Part shown: one piece after another, positions 19,267 through 29,084 of the stretch
Numbering within the stretch: position 1 is the stretch's first letter
Layout of the letters: every line of letters begins with the position of its first letter
Made by a program: the position numbers and the translations under genes
From: Ectocarpus siliculosus
Taxonomy: Eukaryota > Sar > Phaeophyceae > Ectocarpales > Ectocarpaceae
Assembly (NCBI GenBank): GCA_000310025.1
Contig: FN648075.1
Span: forward strand, 42,125-89,878
Length of the DNA stretch: 47,754 nucleotides
Direction: 5' to 3'
Notes under the pieces: model-generated
What the model was told of the DNA's origin: nothing
Seen by the model: the letters and a program-made list of their open reading frames with translations, nothing else
The model's database searches: none

Positions 19267-22200
19267 CTGTAGGGAGAAGGTGACGGAATATGCACGGGGA
19301 TGGGAGGTGGGGTGGGGATGGGAGGTGGGGTCGAGGGTGACAAGGGGGCAAGAGGGGAGAGAGGGGGGAGGGGAAGGAGTGATACCAGAGAGTCCAATCT
19401 CTCGTGTATGAAGCCTTGGTCCTACTAGACAACCCCCGCGAGCTTTCGTTGCCAGCTGTTAAAGTCGGGCCAGAGGGGGCCGGGGCTTTTGGGCGGAGTG
19501 GCGACGTGGAGCAACACGAAGCGATTCTATAGCAGTGGTCATCCGGGATCTTTTGTCGTCGATGATATCAAGCTCACCGAAGAGCAGCACCAACACAGAA
19601 AAAAACGAAAACAAGAAGCAACACCAAGGAGGTGTAACGTCAACAAAATAATACCATTATCTTTAGAGACAGACGGCGGCGTGTGTTCAATACGGAAGAG
19701 GAACAAGCAACAACAGCAAGAGGAAAGTTTACTTTGTTCCTCACCACCGTCAGATCTCTGCTGCGTCGTGAACAAAGCGGGGCCCAGCCGTGTGCGAATT
19801 GCGTTGAACGCTTCCTCGAAAACCTCGTCGTTCTCCTCCACGCCCGCTCGGAGAGCCTCCTTCTCGCCGTCGAACGCCGCGGCCCCCTTTTGGGGCGCGA
19901 CGAAGTCCTGGGCGCCAACCAGCGCATCTACGGCTTCAGCCACCGCAGACCTTCGGCGCTCCCCCCCCAGGTCTTCTAGTGTCCGGCAACCCTCGCGGTC
20001 ACGGGCGGCGTGGTGAAGGAGGCAGAGCCCCGCGAAGTTGCTCGTTGCGGCGGGCAGGCCACCCGGGATGGTGCAGATGTGGTGCGAGGCGAACATCCCG
20101 ACCTTGTCGTCCCTGCCAGACCACACGACGCCGTGCCGTGCGGCGCCTTGGTCGCACACCTCGCCAAAGCTGAGAACCATCAGAGCGTGGACGTTCGGGA
20201 AGCGATTGATGAGCAACGTGCAGGTGAGGTCCAGAAAAGTCCGGCTGAGCTCCCTCACACGCGGCGGCATGGTCTTGCTGTCGAAGCAGTTGCCCCCGCG
20301 GTCATGGACACTGCGAGAGCAGCTGTTGTTCTTGTTGAGGGCGGCGATAGCACCACCCGCGTCGCCGCCGAAGGGAGACGCTTTCACAGCAGCGCGCCAC
20401 AGCTTGCCGGTCAGTAGGGGGCAGTCCGGGTCGTAAAAAGGTGACTCGGCGTACTTGGGGCACGCCCCCCATCCGACAAGGAGCGGCTCCGTCCGTCCGG
20501 CGTTGTTGGCGAACGCCGGGTGGGTGGTGTCAATGTGGATCGACACGTCGATCTCGCCGCATACCCCCAAGAACGCGACAACGTCTCCAGCTTTCGCCGC
20601 GACCCGGAGACGCCGGAGTCCCTCCTCGGCCCTTCTTCGCTCCGTCGATTCGGGCCCGTCCAGGACGGCCGCCATGTCACCCACGGGGCCGCGTGTCTGG
20701 CTGGCGGCGGCGAGGATATTCCTGATGGTGGCCGGCCCGAGATCAGAACCCGACGTCGCACCCCCTCTGTAGATCCGGCAGCCATTGGATGCGTGTTTCG
20801 CCGACAGGAGGCCGGCGCCGCCGTCCTTCAGGAGAGCGCGGCACAGCCCAAGTTGTTGGGGCGACGCCTCGGTGCTGAGGCGCAGGAACTTCTGCACCTC
20901 CTCCGGCGTACCGGCCAGCTCCTGTAGGGCTCCGGCTATGGGCTGGACCCGGCGGAGGTGGAGAGAGGGATACAAGGATGGTGGTTAGCAATGTCGTCCG
21001 GGAGCGAAACGTCGGTGTTTGTGGGGGGTGGGGTTGGGGATCGAAGGCGCGCGAGGTGATCCTCGGGAGATGCACACGCGTTACGGTAGGCACCAACGGA
21101 TTTCATGGACCTGTTGTCCTCTTACGTTCTGCCCTCTCGCTACACACCACATATTCAGCCACGCGGCGGGCCTCGCAACATTAGTCAGCACGAGCGCACA
21201 ACGACGTTTCGATAGTGGCGTCCACACCGCCTCGGCGGGAACAGAAATTCTACCTACGAGGCAGGCAGGCCATCGGCGAAAATCGACTGTGTGCACCCAC
21301 TATCTCAAGGCCAAACCAAGACGAAGCTGGGACAGCTGGGAGCGACGCAACGTGTCTAGGACGCTGTAGGGCACGGGGGGCAAAGTAGACTTGCAGGCCT
21401 CACTAACCTCGACCGCCCGCTGACGCTTCTTGTTCTGCGGCACGGGCTGCACGGGCTGGTTTGGGGGTCCCAACGCATCGTTGCTGCTGGGTACCTGTAG
21501 ACATGTCATGGGTGTGGCGGACAAGTACATGAGATCAGCTGCTTCTCTACTGCCGGGGGCGGGGGAGGGGGGTATGGGCATTTTTGGCGGGAAATTTAAG
21601 CGGATTCGCGCCTCGGCAAACTCGAGAAGATTTCCGCAACAGGCATAGGAACAGCGGATGAACGAATAGACACGGGTCGCCTCCTAACTTGTCACCAGAA
21701 AGGAGACACCCGGAAAACAATCGTCTTGACGTGGTTGTGGTCGTGTGTAAACAAATTAAAATTACCTTGCCCTTGTGACGTCGAAGATCATCGGCCTCGT
21801 AGCTGCTGCTGCCGCTGCCACCGCTGCTGCCGCCGCCGCTGCTGCTCCTACTCCTGCTCCTGCTCCTGCTGCGGCTGCTGCTCCTGCTCCTGCTGCCGCC
21901 GCTGCCGCTGCCGCTGCAGCTGCTGCTGCCGTCTCCGTCCGTCTCGCCGCTGCTGCTGCCGTCGTCGTCCGTCTCGCTGCTGCCATCGCCGCTAACGCCG
22001 CCGGGTGCCTGGGCAGGGTTTGACACAGAACGATTCAGAACACAACAAACCGGTCGGGGAGGACGGCAGCGACGGCACATGGGAGTAACTCGTTGTGTCC
22101 TCGCGTCTAATTCGAGTGCACGCAACCCCTGCTGTCCAAGTCGAAGGGTAACGTCACCTGGTAGGTGCTGGAGACAATGTTGGACTTGAGGACACACCAA

Positions 22201-25200
22201 GGGTGGCTTTATCATGAATTTTTGCTTGTTTCGTCGGGAAGACCACCCCCGGCAAACACGGAACGAGGTGCGCTTGGCTATTGGCGCGCGGGCCCACCCT
22301 AAAACTTAGTTCTCACCTGGCCTCCTGACCCCGAAGCCTGCCCTCTGGCGGCAGCGACCGCCGCGCTCCAGAACGCGGGAACATCGGTGCCGTGGGTCGC
22401 TGCGGCTCCGCCTCCGTGCTGCCTCTCGAGGACCATGATCGTCGGGTTGACCTTGCGCACGTCGCGCCACGAGACCTGACCGGGCGGGGTTGTGTTGTGT
22501 TGTGTTGTCGGAGTGTCGGAGTGTCGGAGTGGTGGCGGACGACGCTCCCTTTCTACCTTTCTCTGTTCTACACGCACAGACCAAAATGCATAACTTGCCC
22601 ACCACCCCCACACACAGTTGTTTCGCAGTAGCACGACGAGCCGCGGTTTCGGGGGTCGGCGCCGCTGCAGGATCAACTCTATAAAAGCTTCGGTTTTGTC
22701 CCCACCTCGGTGGTGTCCGCATCGTCAGCGCACACCCACGTGTCGTTTCGCCCCGCCACGAACGCCTTGTAGTGGCCCGCGTTGAGACTGGGTCCGATGT
22801 GCACCCCGATCCTGATTCGAGTTCGTGACACGGCGCGTTCCGTGAGTCCACTTTTTTTCACATCGAACTATACCCCTACATAAGTACAATGTTATACAGC
22901 GGAATGCCTGCATTCGCTGCAGGGGTGGGGGGTGGGAGGTCGGTCGAACGAACCCCCGCCTCCCCCTTCCCATTTCCCGACCCCTTTTTTCTTGTGATGA
23001 TATGCCACCAACTCACCCCCGGACGTCATAGCGCTGCGTTCGCGTGGTTCCGGAAGCGCTCCGCAAGAGGAGCGAAGCCACCCGATCAAACTGGACCGCT
23101 CGGCCGTCCTTGCCGCCGTGGCCCCCGGTGCCGTCTATCCACCCCGTTCGGTTGATCATCACCACCAATGTTGCAGGCGCCTGGGTGGATGTCGGGGTCG
23201 CGGAACGACGCGGCGGCGAGAGAAGGGCGATGGGTCATAAGGGTGAAACAAGGAAATACGTTCTTGGGGGCAGGGGGCATTTCGTCGTTGAGCGTTATTC
23301 TCTCTGCATTGTTGGCGTCTGGATTGCCGCTCGGGCTGTACACATGTACCGAGCTCAGCGCAGACACGCGGACGAGACCTGCACGCCCGCGCAGTAGTCA
23401 TGCACATGAAGATATACAGGTGTACGAGCCACAAGCCCGCACCACGCCAAAACAGTTTCAGCCGCAGCGCGGCGCCAGCAGCGGCCATCGATCTGATATG
23501 ATTTTTCGCGGTTTTTCTTCGCGTGCCACCACACATTCGAATACTCGCAACGTCGTCGATGGCTCGCAGTGGCCGGTTGTCTACGACTATGCCGACGGCC
23601 TCTCTCGTACATATGATACCTCACTGATCAACGTGACTTGCTGCGACGACGTGAGCTGCGAACATCTGGCACAGTGCGCGTCAGACATCTCCCGGGGCGC
23701 CGTCGAATCGTCGAGCAGCCCCTGAAGGGTGATCGTGGAGTCGCTGCTCTCGTCGGGGAGAGCCAGCATCAGGTGGTGCGTCTTCAGGCTCCCGTCTCCC
23801 ACCGAGTGCACCAAGCCGCACGAGGAGCATTGTGCCTGCGCGTTTGAGCACCAATTTGACGACTCGTTCAACTACGGCCGTGCGGGTCCCCGCTTCCGAG
23901 CCCAGAGGTTTGCTCTGCTCGCATACGGTCGTGACTCGCGTGTGTGTGCTGCCCCGTATACACGCGCGCTGCTGGGTTGTTGGAGCCAACTCATAAATGA
24001 CTACAGCAGCTAAAAGAATACGCCTGAAGAAAAACAAAGGGACTCATATTTAGAGGACACCGAAAGCACGACCCCGCTCTCTAGGTTCGACCCTCCCCCC
24101 CCCTCTCTCGCAAGGTCTGCGCGATCGGGTGCTTCTTTTAACAAACTCACGTTAGTTGACGTCGTCATGGTCGTGGCTGCCAGAGGGGGGGGCAGCGGGG
24201 TCTCCGTCGCAGTCGCCTGGGACTGAAGCAGCTCCCAGATTTTGAAGAACGCCTCGCCTAGGTCTTGCTGTTCGTTTTATGCAAACCGCGGGCACAGCGA
24301 GGGGTGCAAGGGATGGGGGTGGGGACGCGTCACTCAGACCCGATGGAGCACCGCCACCGGGCATCATGGCTTCACCTAAACATCGCGACATATTGGCGCT
24401 CGGTTCAGCGCCATCCACTTTTACATAGGCAAAGGACAGGGTCGAGGCTCAACACGACTTGCCTGCTCCCAAGCCTTGAACCCCGCCGGCTTCAGGATTC
24501 CGTTCGCCCCAACGAAACCAGCGTGGATTGAGGGCGTGCATGGCTCCGCCGAGGTCACCTGCGGACGGGATTCTTGTCGCTTAGGATAAATCTTCACCGA
24601 TGGGGACACCAAGTGGACGTTACTCCACCCGCACCATCACTCCTACTATCCAGCATGAATGGAGCACGCGTGCATTAAAGTGTTTTTTTACGTCCAGCCA
24701 CGGTTGCCTCGGAGAAATAAAAAAGATAGGCAGACAGTGGAGCAAACTCGTTTGCCTATTCACACAATATACTCGCATTGTGCGAAATGTAGCCGTACCT
24801 TCCCAGTGGCGTCGACCATCTGCCAGAGTGCCGAGAGCCCCTCCTTCATGGCGTCGTCCCAATCGCACCGGGACTGTCGTTGAGCAGGGCACGTGGAGGC
24901 ACATGGGCAGCAGAGGGGCCGAGATCGCCGAACGAATCTGGCCAACCAGGCTCTCCTCGGCCGCGATATATACTAACCCTTTTAGCAAGAGGCTGCCCAC
25001 AGGGCGACCTCGCTATTTCTCGCATCACGTCGAACCTAGCGCGTTGGGTTGAACGTTCGTGCGTTCGCTCGTGCTCGACGAGCCCTCCAGCGGTTGGAGC
25101 TACAACTTTTGTCTCTGAACAACCGGGACACGACAAACTTACCAGCTCCATCAGCATCCTGCCGAGGGTCGTGCGCGGGCTGGACGCGACCTGGATGAGG

Positions 25201-26706
25201 GTGTTCAGCCAACAGGTCGAACCGCCGTTCGTGAGCCCATGTCTCGCCGGCACCTATGTGGGCCCAAAACAAAGGAAAGTAGGCGAAACAGGCAAACAAC
25301 GGAATAACCAATCGACGCCACGCGGAGTCAAGAAACGTTGTTTGCGCGACCAACCACATGATGGGGGTGTAAGCTGGCATGGTTGACGAGCGAGACCCAT
25401 CCATGGGGACGTGCGTGTTTGTGTTCTTGAGTAACATCCACGCCACCTCTACAAAAAAATGCACACCTGAGGAGGTACCCGCAAAGGTCAAACTCGACCA
25501 AGGGGGAGCGTGTGTGTGTGTGTGTGTGTGCGTGTTGTCAGGAGAACGACACCCGGTCGAAGTACAAACACACAACAGCGGTGCGGCGGATACCATACCT
25601 TATCGAATAATGCGGTGCTCACATGTTCACCACTCGCCCCGCGGCTGGAGGAGGAGCCCTGGCTGGCCGAGGCTTCCGCTGCGCCCCCGGAGGATGCATT
25701 CTCGTTGCTTCGCGCATCCCTCCTGCTCTCCGCCAACACCCGAGCGAGCTCTTCCTGCCGCGCAGCCTGGGGGGCGCATCGAACCAACAACGGGGAAGAT
25801 AGTTTGGTGCACGAGCAACAAGAGATGAAGAACGCGGCCTTTGAACGAACGGTAGACAGCCGTAGTTTGGTCTCTTGCGCAACGAGATAGTCCCCGACGG
25901 ACACGGAGACTCGGCCTCGAGTACTAGCACTCATCTTGGCCGTACTAACCATCCCTTCCACAACGGCGCACGCGCAAGCGCAACATTCAAGAAAGAGACA
26001 CTCGGGCTTCGCGCCGTGGTAGTATACATGGCGGCGTGTTCCCTGGTCGATTCGAACTAAATACGAGTACCTCTTCGGCGGCTCGGCCCTGGATCGGACC
26101 GGCTGGCTGCCCGACGGCCACGTGCATGTCGTCGTCGTCGTCGTCGTCTACGCCGCCCGTGTCCGGGTAGATGTAGTCGTCGTCACGCGTGTTCCCGGGG
26201 GCGGACTCGGGCGAGGCCGAGTCGTCATCTGGAGGCGGCGGGGGGGGGGGGTGAGGGAGTGGGGTTGAGGGAGCAAGGAACACAAGCATCACTACAGCGC
26301 GAGACATGGAGTGCATGATTAGGACTTCTGTCCACGGTGAGACTTCTCTGCCTCCCTTCATCTCCCTTGTGTTGTGATTGCACATAACAGTTAAGCTAGC
26401 CTTTAGCTTGCCAAAGCCCACGGGCGGCCAGCACTCATTTGCGGGGTATCTGTCGAAAATATCGACCCCTGTGCCTGTAAGCTAAACGGGAAGGTGACAC
26501 GTGCCAGCATTTGGCCACACGTGCTGGAAACACTCTGACCCTCTGCGTGTCGTACCCTCGATGACCGCCAAAACTCAAAACAAACCAGACCCTCTCCTCT
26601 CTCACCGGTGCGAGTTCCCGCCGGCCCGGTGCCGTCCTGATCGTGGGCTCCCTGGTCGTCAACGGGGGGCGAAGAGCCACGACGGGTGTAGAATGCCAGA
26701 ATAAAA

Positions 26707-26750
<44 letters not shown>

Positions 26751-28711
26751 GTCGGGCGCGTACGAGATCAATGGCCAAGAGTGACTCGCACACCCACGCC
26801 CCACAAAGCGATGTGTGGTGGCGAAACCTTGCTTTGAAAGAAAAGGCGCACTTTGCCCGCCCGGCGCAAACGCTCATCGCATATGACAGGAAAGAGGGCA
26901 ATTACCTGTACACTTTCGCCTCCACCGACACATACATGTGAATTGTCGGTTAAAATTGCAAACTTACATCGTGGGTTCGCGGTCGCCTCGGCGGGGGTGG
27001 CATGAATTCGACCTCGATCGAACGTCCACGCGGTCCCGATGGCAGGGACAACCTTGACCGGCGCCTCTTCAACGTGTTCGACGCCATCCCGCGTCGTCGG
27101 GGATGCGGGGGCTGGTGACACGTGTGAGATATCTGACGACGATGTCCTGCAAAGGCGTGGGTCGGGGTGAGCCGGGGAGGAATGGGAGGGGGGACTTGTA
27201 CGCTGGACTGGCAGACGGCTGCATCTCGACGTTGACACTACTATCTGCTTTGGGGTACAGTCGAGCCTCGGTTCAAGACGCACTTTTGGGAGTCAACTCC
27301 CTCGGCCATCGACGCATTTTTCCTCGCGAGCAAAATGCCCCGCAGACTCGTGAAACAGTGGGGAATAAAAGCATAAATTTGCATCACAGGAGCCCTAAAA
27401 TTCTTCGGTCAGGTCAGCTTCCTCAGCGTAGGCTGTGTGCCCTGAGAGCGGCCCTGCATTCGCTTGCTGCGCAAGTGCGGATAGATTCCTCTTGTCTGCT
27501 GGTGGTTCGTCCGCTTCCGGCACGACGACATGTTTTCGGTGGTACGTTCAACGTGAGGCATCAACAACAAAAACGCCACAAAGATGAAAACAACAACAGG
27601 TGCTTGGGGATGTGTGTGTGCAGGGCGTGTGTGTGTGCATGGGGATGTGGGGGGGTGGGGGTAGCCCATCTAGTCGAAATGAACAGAAAGTACGATCTGC
27701 ATGCAAACATTCTGCCACGATCAGCGCACCCAACCGCCTTGGATCGCGATAGCCCTGAAGATCTATTCTCACCGCGCAAACACTGCCTTGCTGCCTCGTA
27801 TGTAAGACAATCCGTGACATCAAAGACGGAGCCTTCCCCACATCGGAAGCGGGACTCCGTGGGCTCCAAATACGATATTCCACACGACAGAGTGGCGACT
27901 CTTTCGTATGATGTGGGTAAGATTGCAGACATGCGACAAAAGAGCAAGATCGCTTTCTAGGGATATGTTCTGCATGACCTCCTGCACACATGCACAACAG
28001 CCCTGTCCCTCACGGCTGCAAAGAGTCGAAAAGAGATATTATAGACGACTGCTGCTTGTACACACCTTCAGTTTGGACACACGTTGACTTCGGAATCACG
28101 GGACGCACTACACATCCGTCATGAGACCTGCCGCCAATACAGACACCAAACCTTGGTCACGGATGATCAGCCTAGTGGTGAACGATGTATCTGTCTGCAC
28201 CTGCTGTCTCCGACGGAGCCAGCTCTCAAACAACGATTCAAAATTTTGATTTGAACACAAGGTCGCCACTGCTGTGTGGTGTTCTGTCGTTTATCCCTTT
28301 TTGTGCGAGAAAGGCCGATACGGTATTTGGAATCGACCAACCGCGCACAGTGCTGTGCGGCCTCCCTCACGCACGCTGCAATACTCGGGCAAACCTACAC
28401 TTTACCCCCCATTCCCTGCCTTTCGTGCCAGCAGGTCTGATCCAAACAAACCCGCGGACATTTGCTCTAGATCCTCATGCGCTGTATGTGCCTCATGACA
28501 AGTTCAAATAGCTCTCAGCAACACAAAAAAGACCCCCACCTTGCCTTGGGAAAGGCGCAGATAGCGATGCAGGTTCCCGCTGGCGTCAACCCGGGCGATG
28601 CGGTGAACGGTGGCACCCTCTGCCTTTATCTACTGCCGTGGACAAGACGAGAGTCGTCGTGGTTGAAAATGTTCAAACCGCTGCTGTTCAAATTAATGTT
28701 CAATTTGCATC

Positions 28712-28747
<36 letters not shown>

Positions 28748-29084
28748 CAACAACAAAAATTAATGTTCAATTTGCATCTCGGTCTCTCTCTCTCTCTCTC
28801 TCTCTCTCCGCAACAACAAAAGCATGAACAACCATACGCAGCACTGCTGTGCAGCCTGTGTTATGCAGCCTGAGATACTCGAATGACCAGGACTCCTGTC
28901 ACCTCCCGTCTGCCTACGAGATAGCTCCCACCCTGCAACATCAAAAAAACCCTGCAAGACGCGGTGGCAAGAGGAGCTTTTTTTTCGCGCAACAGAGAAG
29001 AGTCCGCAGGTCTTCTCGCTTACCTCTCGACGCAGTGAACGCAGAGGCCGGAGGCACGCTTCAGTCCGGAGGTGATGTACTATC
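16572..29084 (-). CDS. Multi-exon gene with ubiquitin-specific protease domain
   Basis: A chain of exons runs through the element on the minus strand and ends at the TAG at 16574-16572. Exons placed by splice sites and phase: 27146-26906, 26651-26606, 26228-26071, 25766-25599, 25253-25143, 24873-24799, 24558-24463, 24267-24151, 23835-23620, 23090-23017, 22811-22706, 22475-22317, 22008-21766, 21494-21408, 20921-19745, 19266-19198, 18925-18860, 18535-18410, 18120-18058, 17980-17891, 17617-17426 and 16963-16572. Every junction listed from 26906 downstream is phase-consistent except one unresolved stretch between 23620 and 23090. Two probable upstream exons, 29084-29024 and 28629-28540, are in keeping but not linked to the rest. 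The product would be a deubiquitinase with acidic, Ser/Arg-rich and unrecognised C-terminal parts. It may be a captured host gene. The start codon was not identified. Confidence 0.75.
17020..17282 (-). repeat. Introner-like repeat copy A
   Basis: It occupies most of the intron between exons 17617-17426 and 16963-16572. The core (plus strand) runs from GATATCATC-AGAAAGTCCAA through ACTTGACAACCCCCGCGAGC, CTTTCAACCTCGGGGCGGAG and GGTTGGCGCCGACAC to AAGCCGTAA. On the transcribed strand it ends in a pyrimidine-rich stretch that can act as the acceptor tract. The same unit recurs in four other introns of this gene. Confidence 0.85.
17636..17755 (-). repeat. Introner-like repeat copy B (shortened)
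   Basis: It lies in the intron between exons 17980-17891 and 17617-17426. It shares CCCGCGAGCGATCTCTGCCC, CTTTCAACCTCGGGGCGGAG and GGCGCCGACAC with the other copies, and it is truncated at the acceptor side, where it runs almost into the exon. Confidence 0.8.
18178..18385 (-). repeat. Introner-like repeat copy C
   Basis: It lies in the intron between exons 18535-18410 and 18120-18058. The core at 18226-18385 matches copies A and D closely (CCTTGGTCCTACTTGACAAC, AAAGGTTGGCGCCGACACGA). It has an additional left segment, 18178-18216, containing ACATCTACC and GAGCTCTCGCTG. A similar left segment occurs at 19079-19125 in the intron between exons 19266-19198 and 18925-18860, so that intron may hold a remnant. 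Confidence 0.85.
18590..18852 (-). repeat. Introner-like repeat copy D
   Basis: It fills nearly all of the intron between exons 18925-18860 and 18535-18410. It is nearly identical to copy C over CCTTGGTCCTACTTGACAAC through TCCTATCCAAAGGGGCCA, and it shares the GCAGCGAGCGACGAAAGCC end with copy A. Confidence 0.88.
19340..19545 (-). repeat. Introner-like repeat copy E (diverged)
   Basis: It lies in the intron between exons 20921-19745 and 19266-19198. It keeps GAGTCCAATCTCTCGTGTA, CCTTGGTCCTACTAGACAAC and CCCCCGCGAGC, but the second half (GCGGAGTGGCGA onward) is diverged. This makes it the oldest-looking copy. Confidence 0.75.
19745..20921 (-). CDS. Large 392-codon exon of the USP gene, unknown domain
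   Basis: This long exon has acceptor CCTACAG and donor GTGAGG. It is continuous with the USP exons in phase 0 and with the introner-bearing exons in phase 1. The predicted segment has the look of a folded domain: LRLSTEASPQQLGLCRALL, then CGEIDVSIHIDTTHPAF, then GMFASHHICTIPGGL and FAGLCLLHHAARDREGCR, followed by a charged tail. Several His, Cys and Asp positions could be catalytic or metal-binding, but I do not recognise a family. The open frame continues past the donor to 19539, which I read as intron. Confidence 0.65.
21408..22008 (-). CDS. Ser/Arg-rich and basic linker exons of the USP gene
   Basis: The exon 22008-21766 (81 codons) is a Ser/Gly/Arg/Asp repeat with several Arg-Ser dipeptides, ending in a basic LRRHKGK. 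Its DNA is a long CTG/CCG-like microsatellite on the plus strand. The exon 21494-21408 (29 codons) contains NKKRQR, a possible nuclear localisation signal. Both are phase 0 at each end and continue directly to the large exon at 20921. RS-rich linkers are typical of nuclear proteins. I infer nuclear location with low certainty. Confidence 0.6.
22317..25253 (-). CDS. USP catalytic domain (deubiquitinase), exons of the same gene
   Basis: USP boxes appear in family order across eight exons. The Cys box GLTNGGSTCWLNTLIQ (nucleophile Cys) is in 25253-25143. The QQD box is split by an intron, WEQ at the end of 24558-24463 and QDLGEAFFKIWELL in 24267-24151. The zinc-binding CSSC and CARC pairs around LQGLLDDSTAPREM are in 23835-23620. 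The approach to the His box, QRYDVRG, is in 23090-23017. The His box IGVHIGPSLNAGHYKAFV with ADDADTTE is in 22811-22706. The closing strand VNPTIMVLERQ is in 22475-22317. The family cleaves ubiquitin from substrates. The segment between LISE (23620) and FDRVA (23090) was not resolved. A GC donor is used after 24463. Confidence 0.85.
25599..27146 (-). CDS. N-terminal low-complexity exons of the USP gene
   Basis: Four exons lie here. 27146-26906 encodes a Ser/Pro-rich then mixed segment ending GGGESVQ. 26651-26606 is short and Gly/Asp-rich. 26228-26071 is very acidic, with a run of seven Asp and DDDYIYPDTGG. 25766-25599 is Ala/Ser/Arg-rich and ends STALFDK. Phases are 0, 1, 0, 0 at the successive donors and match their acceptors. 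The last exon splices in phase 0 to the USP Cys-box exon, giving FDK followed by VPARHGL, the usual entry into a USP domain. Acidic disordered N-termini are common in USPs. Confidence 0.65.
26714..26749. repeat. GA microsatellite
   Basis: A run of about 18 GA dinucleotides lies within an intron of the USP-containing gene. On the transcribed strand it reads CT-rich and lies about 60 bp upstream of the acceptor at 26652, where it may serve as the pyrimidine tract. Confidence 0.85.
28540..29084 (-). CDS. Probable 5' exons of the USP-containing gene
   Basis: Two exon-like segments lie here. The first, 29084-29024, has acceptor ACACAG and donor GTAAGC and encodes IVHHLRTEACLRPLRSLRRE. The second, 28629-28540, has acceptor CAGTAG and donor GTGGGG and encodes IKAEGATVHRIARVDASGNL plus HRYLRLSQGK. 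They join in phase 0. No family was recognised. The following 1.4 kb down to 27146 was not resolved into exons, so linkage to the rest of the gene is inferred from strand and position only. The intron between them contains the CT-rich tandem duplication at 28692-28820. Confidence 0.45.
28692..28820. repeat. Tandem duplication with CT microsatellite
   Basis: Two adjacent copies of about 65 bp each contain TTAATGTTCAATTTGCATCT, then a long CT run, then CCGCAACAACAAAA. The CT runs differ in length (about 27 versus 25 bases). The duplication lies in the USP gene's upstream intron region. Confidence 0.85.

Noticed and set aside
19539-19744. Continuation of the large USP-gene exon to a stop at 19539
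   Set aside because: A consensus donor at 19745 joins in phase to 19266, and the read-through part is hydrophobic, low-complexity and overlaps an introner-like repeat.
23168-23725. A 185-codon plus-strand frame
   Set aside because: It lies opposite USP exons with recognisable motifs and has no family match.
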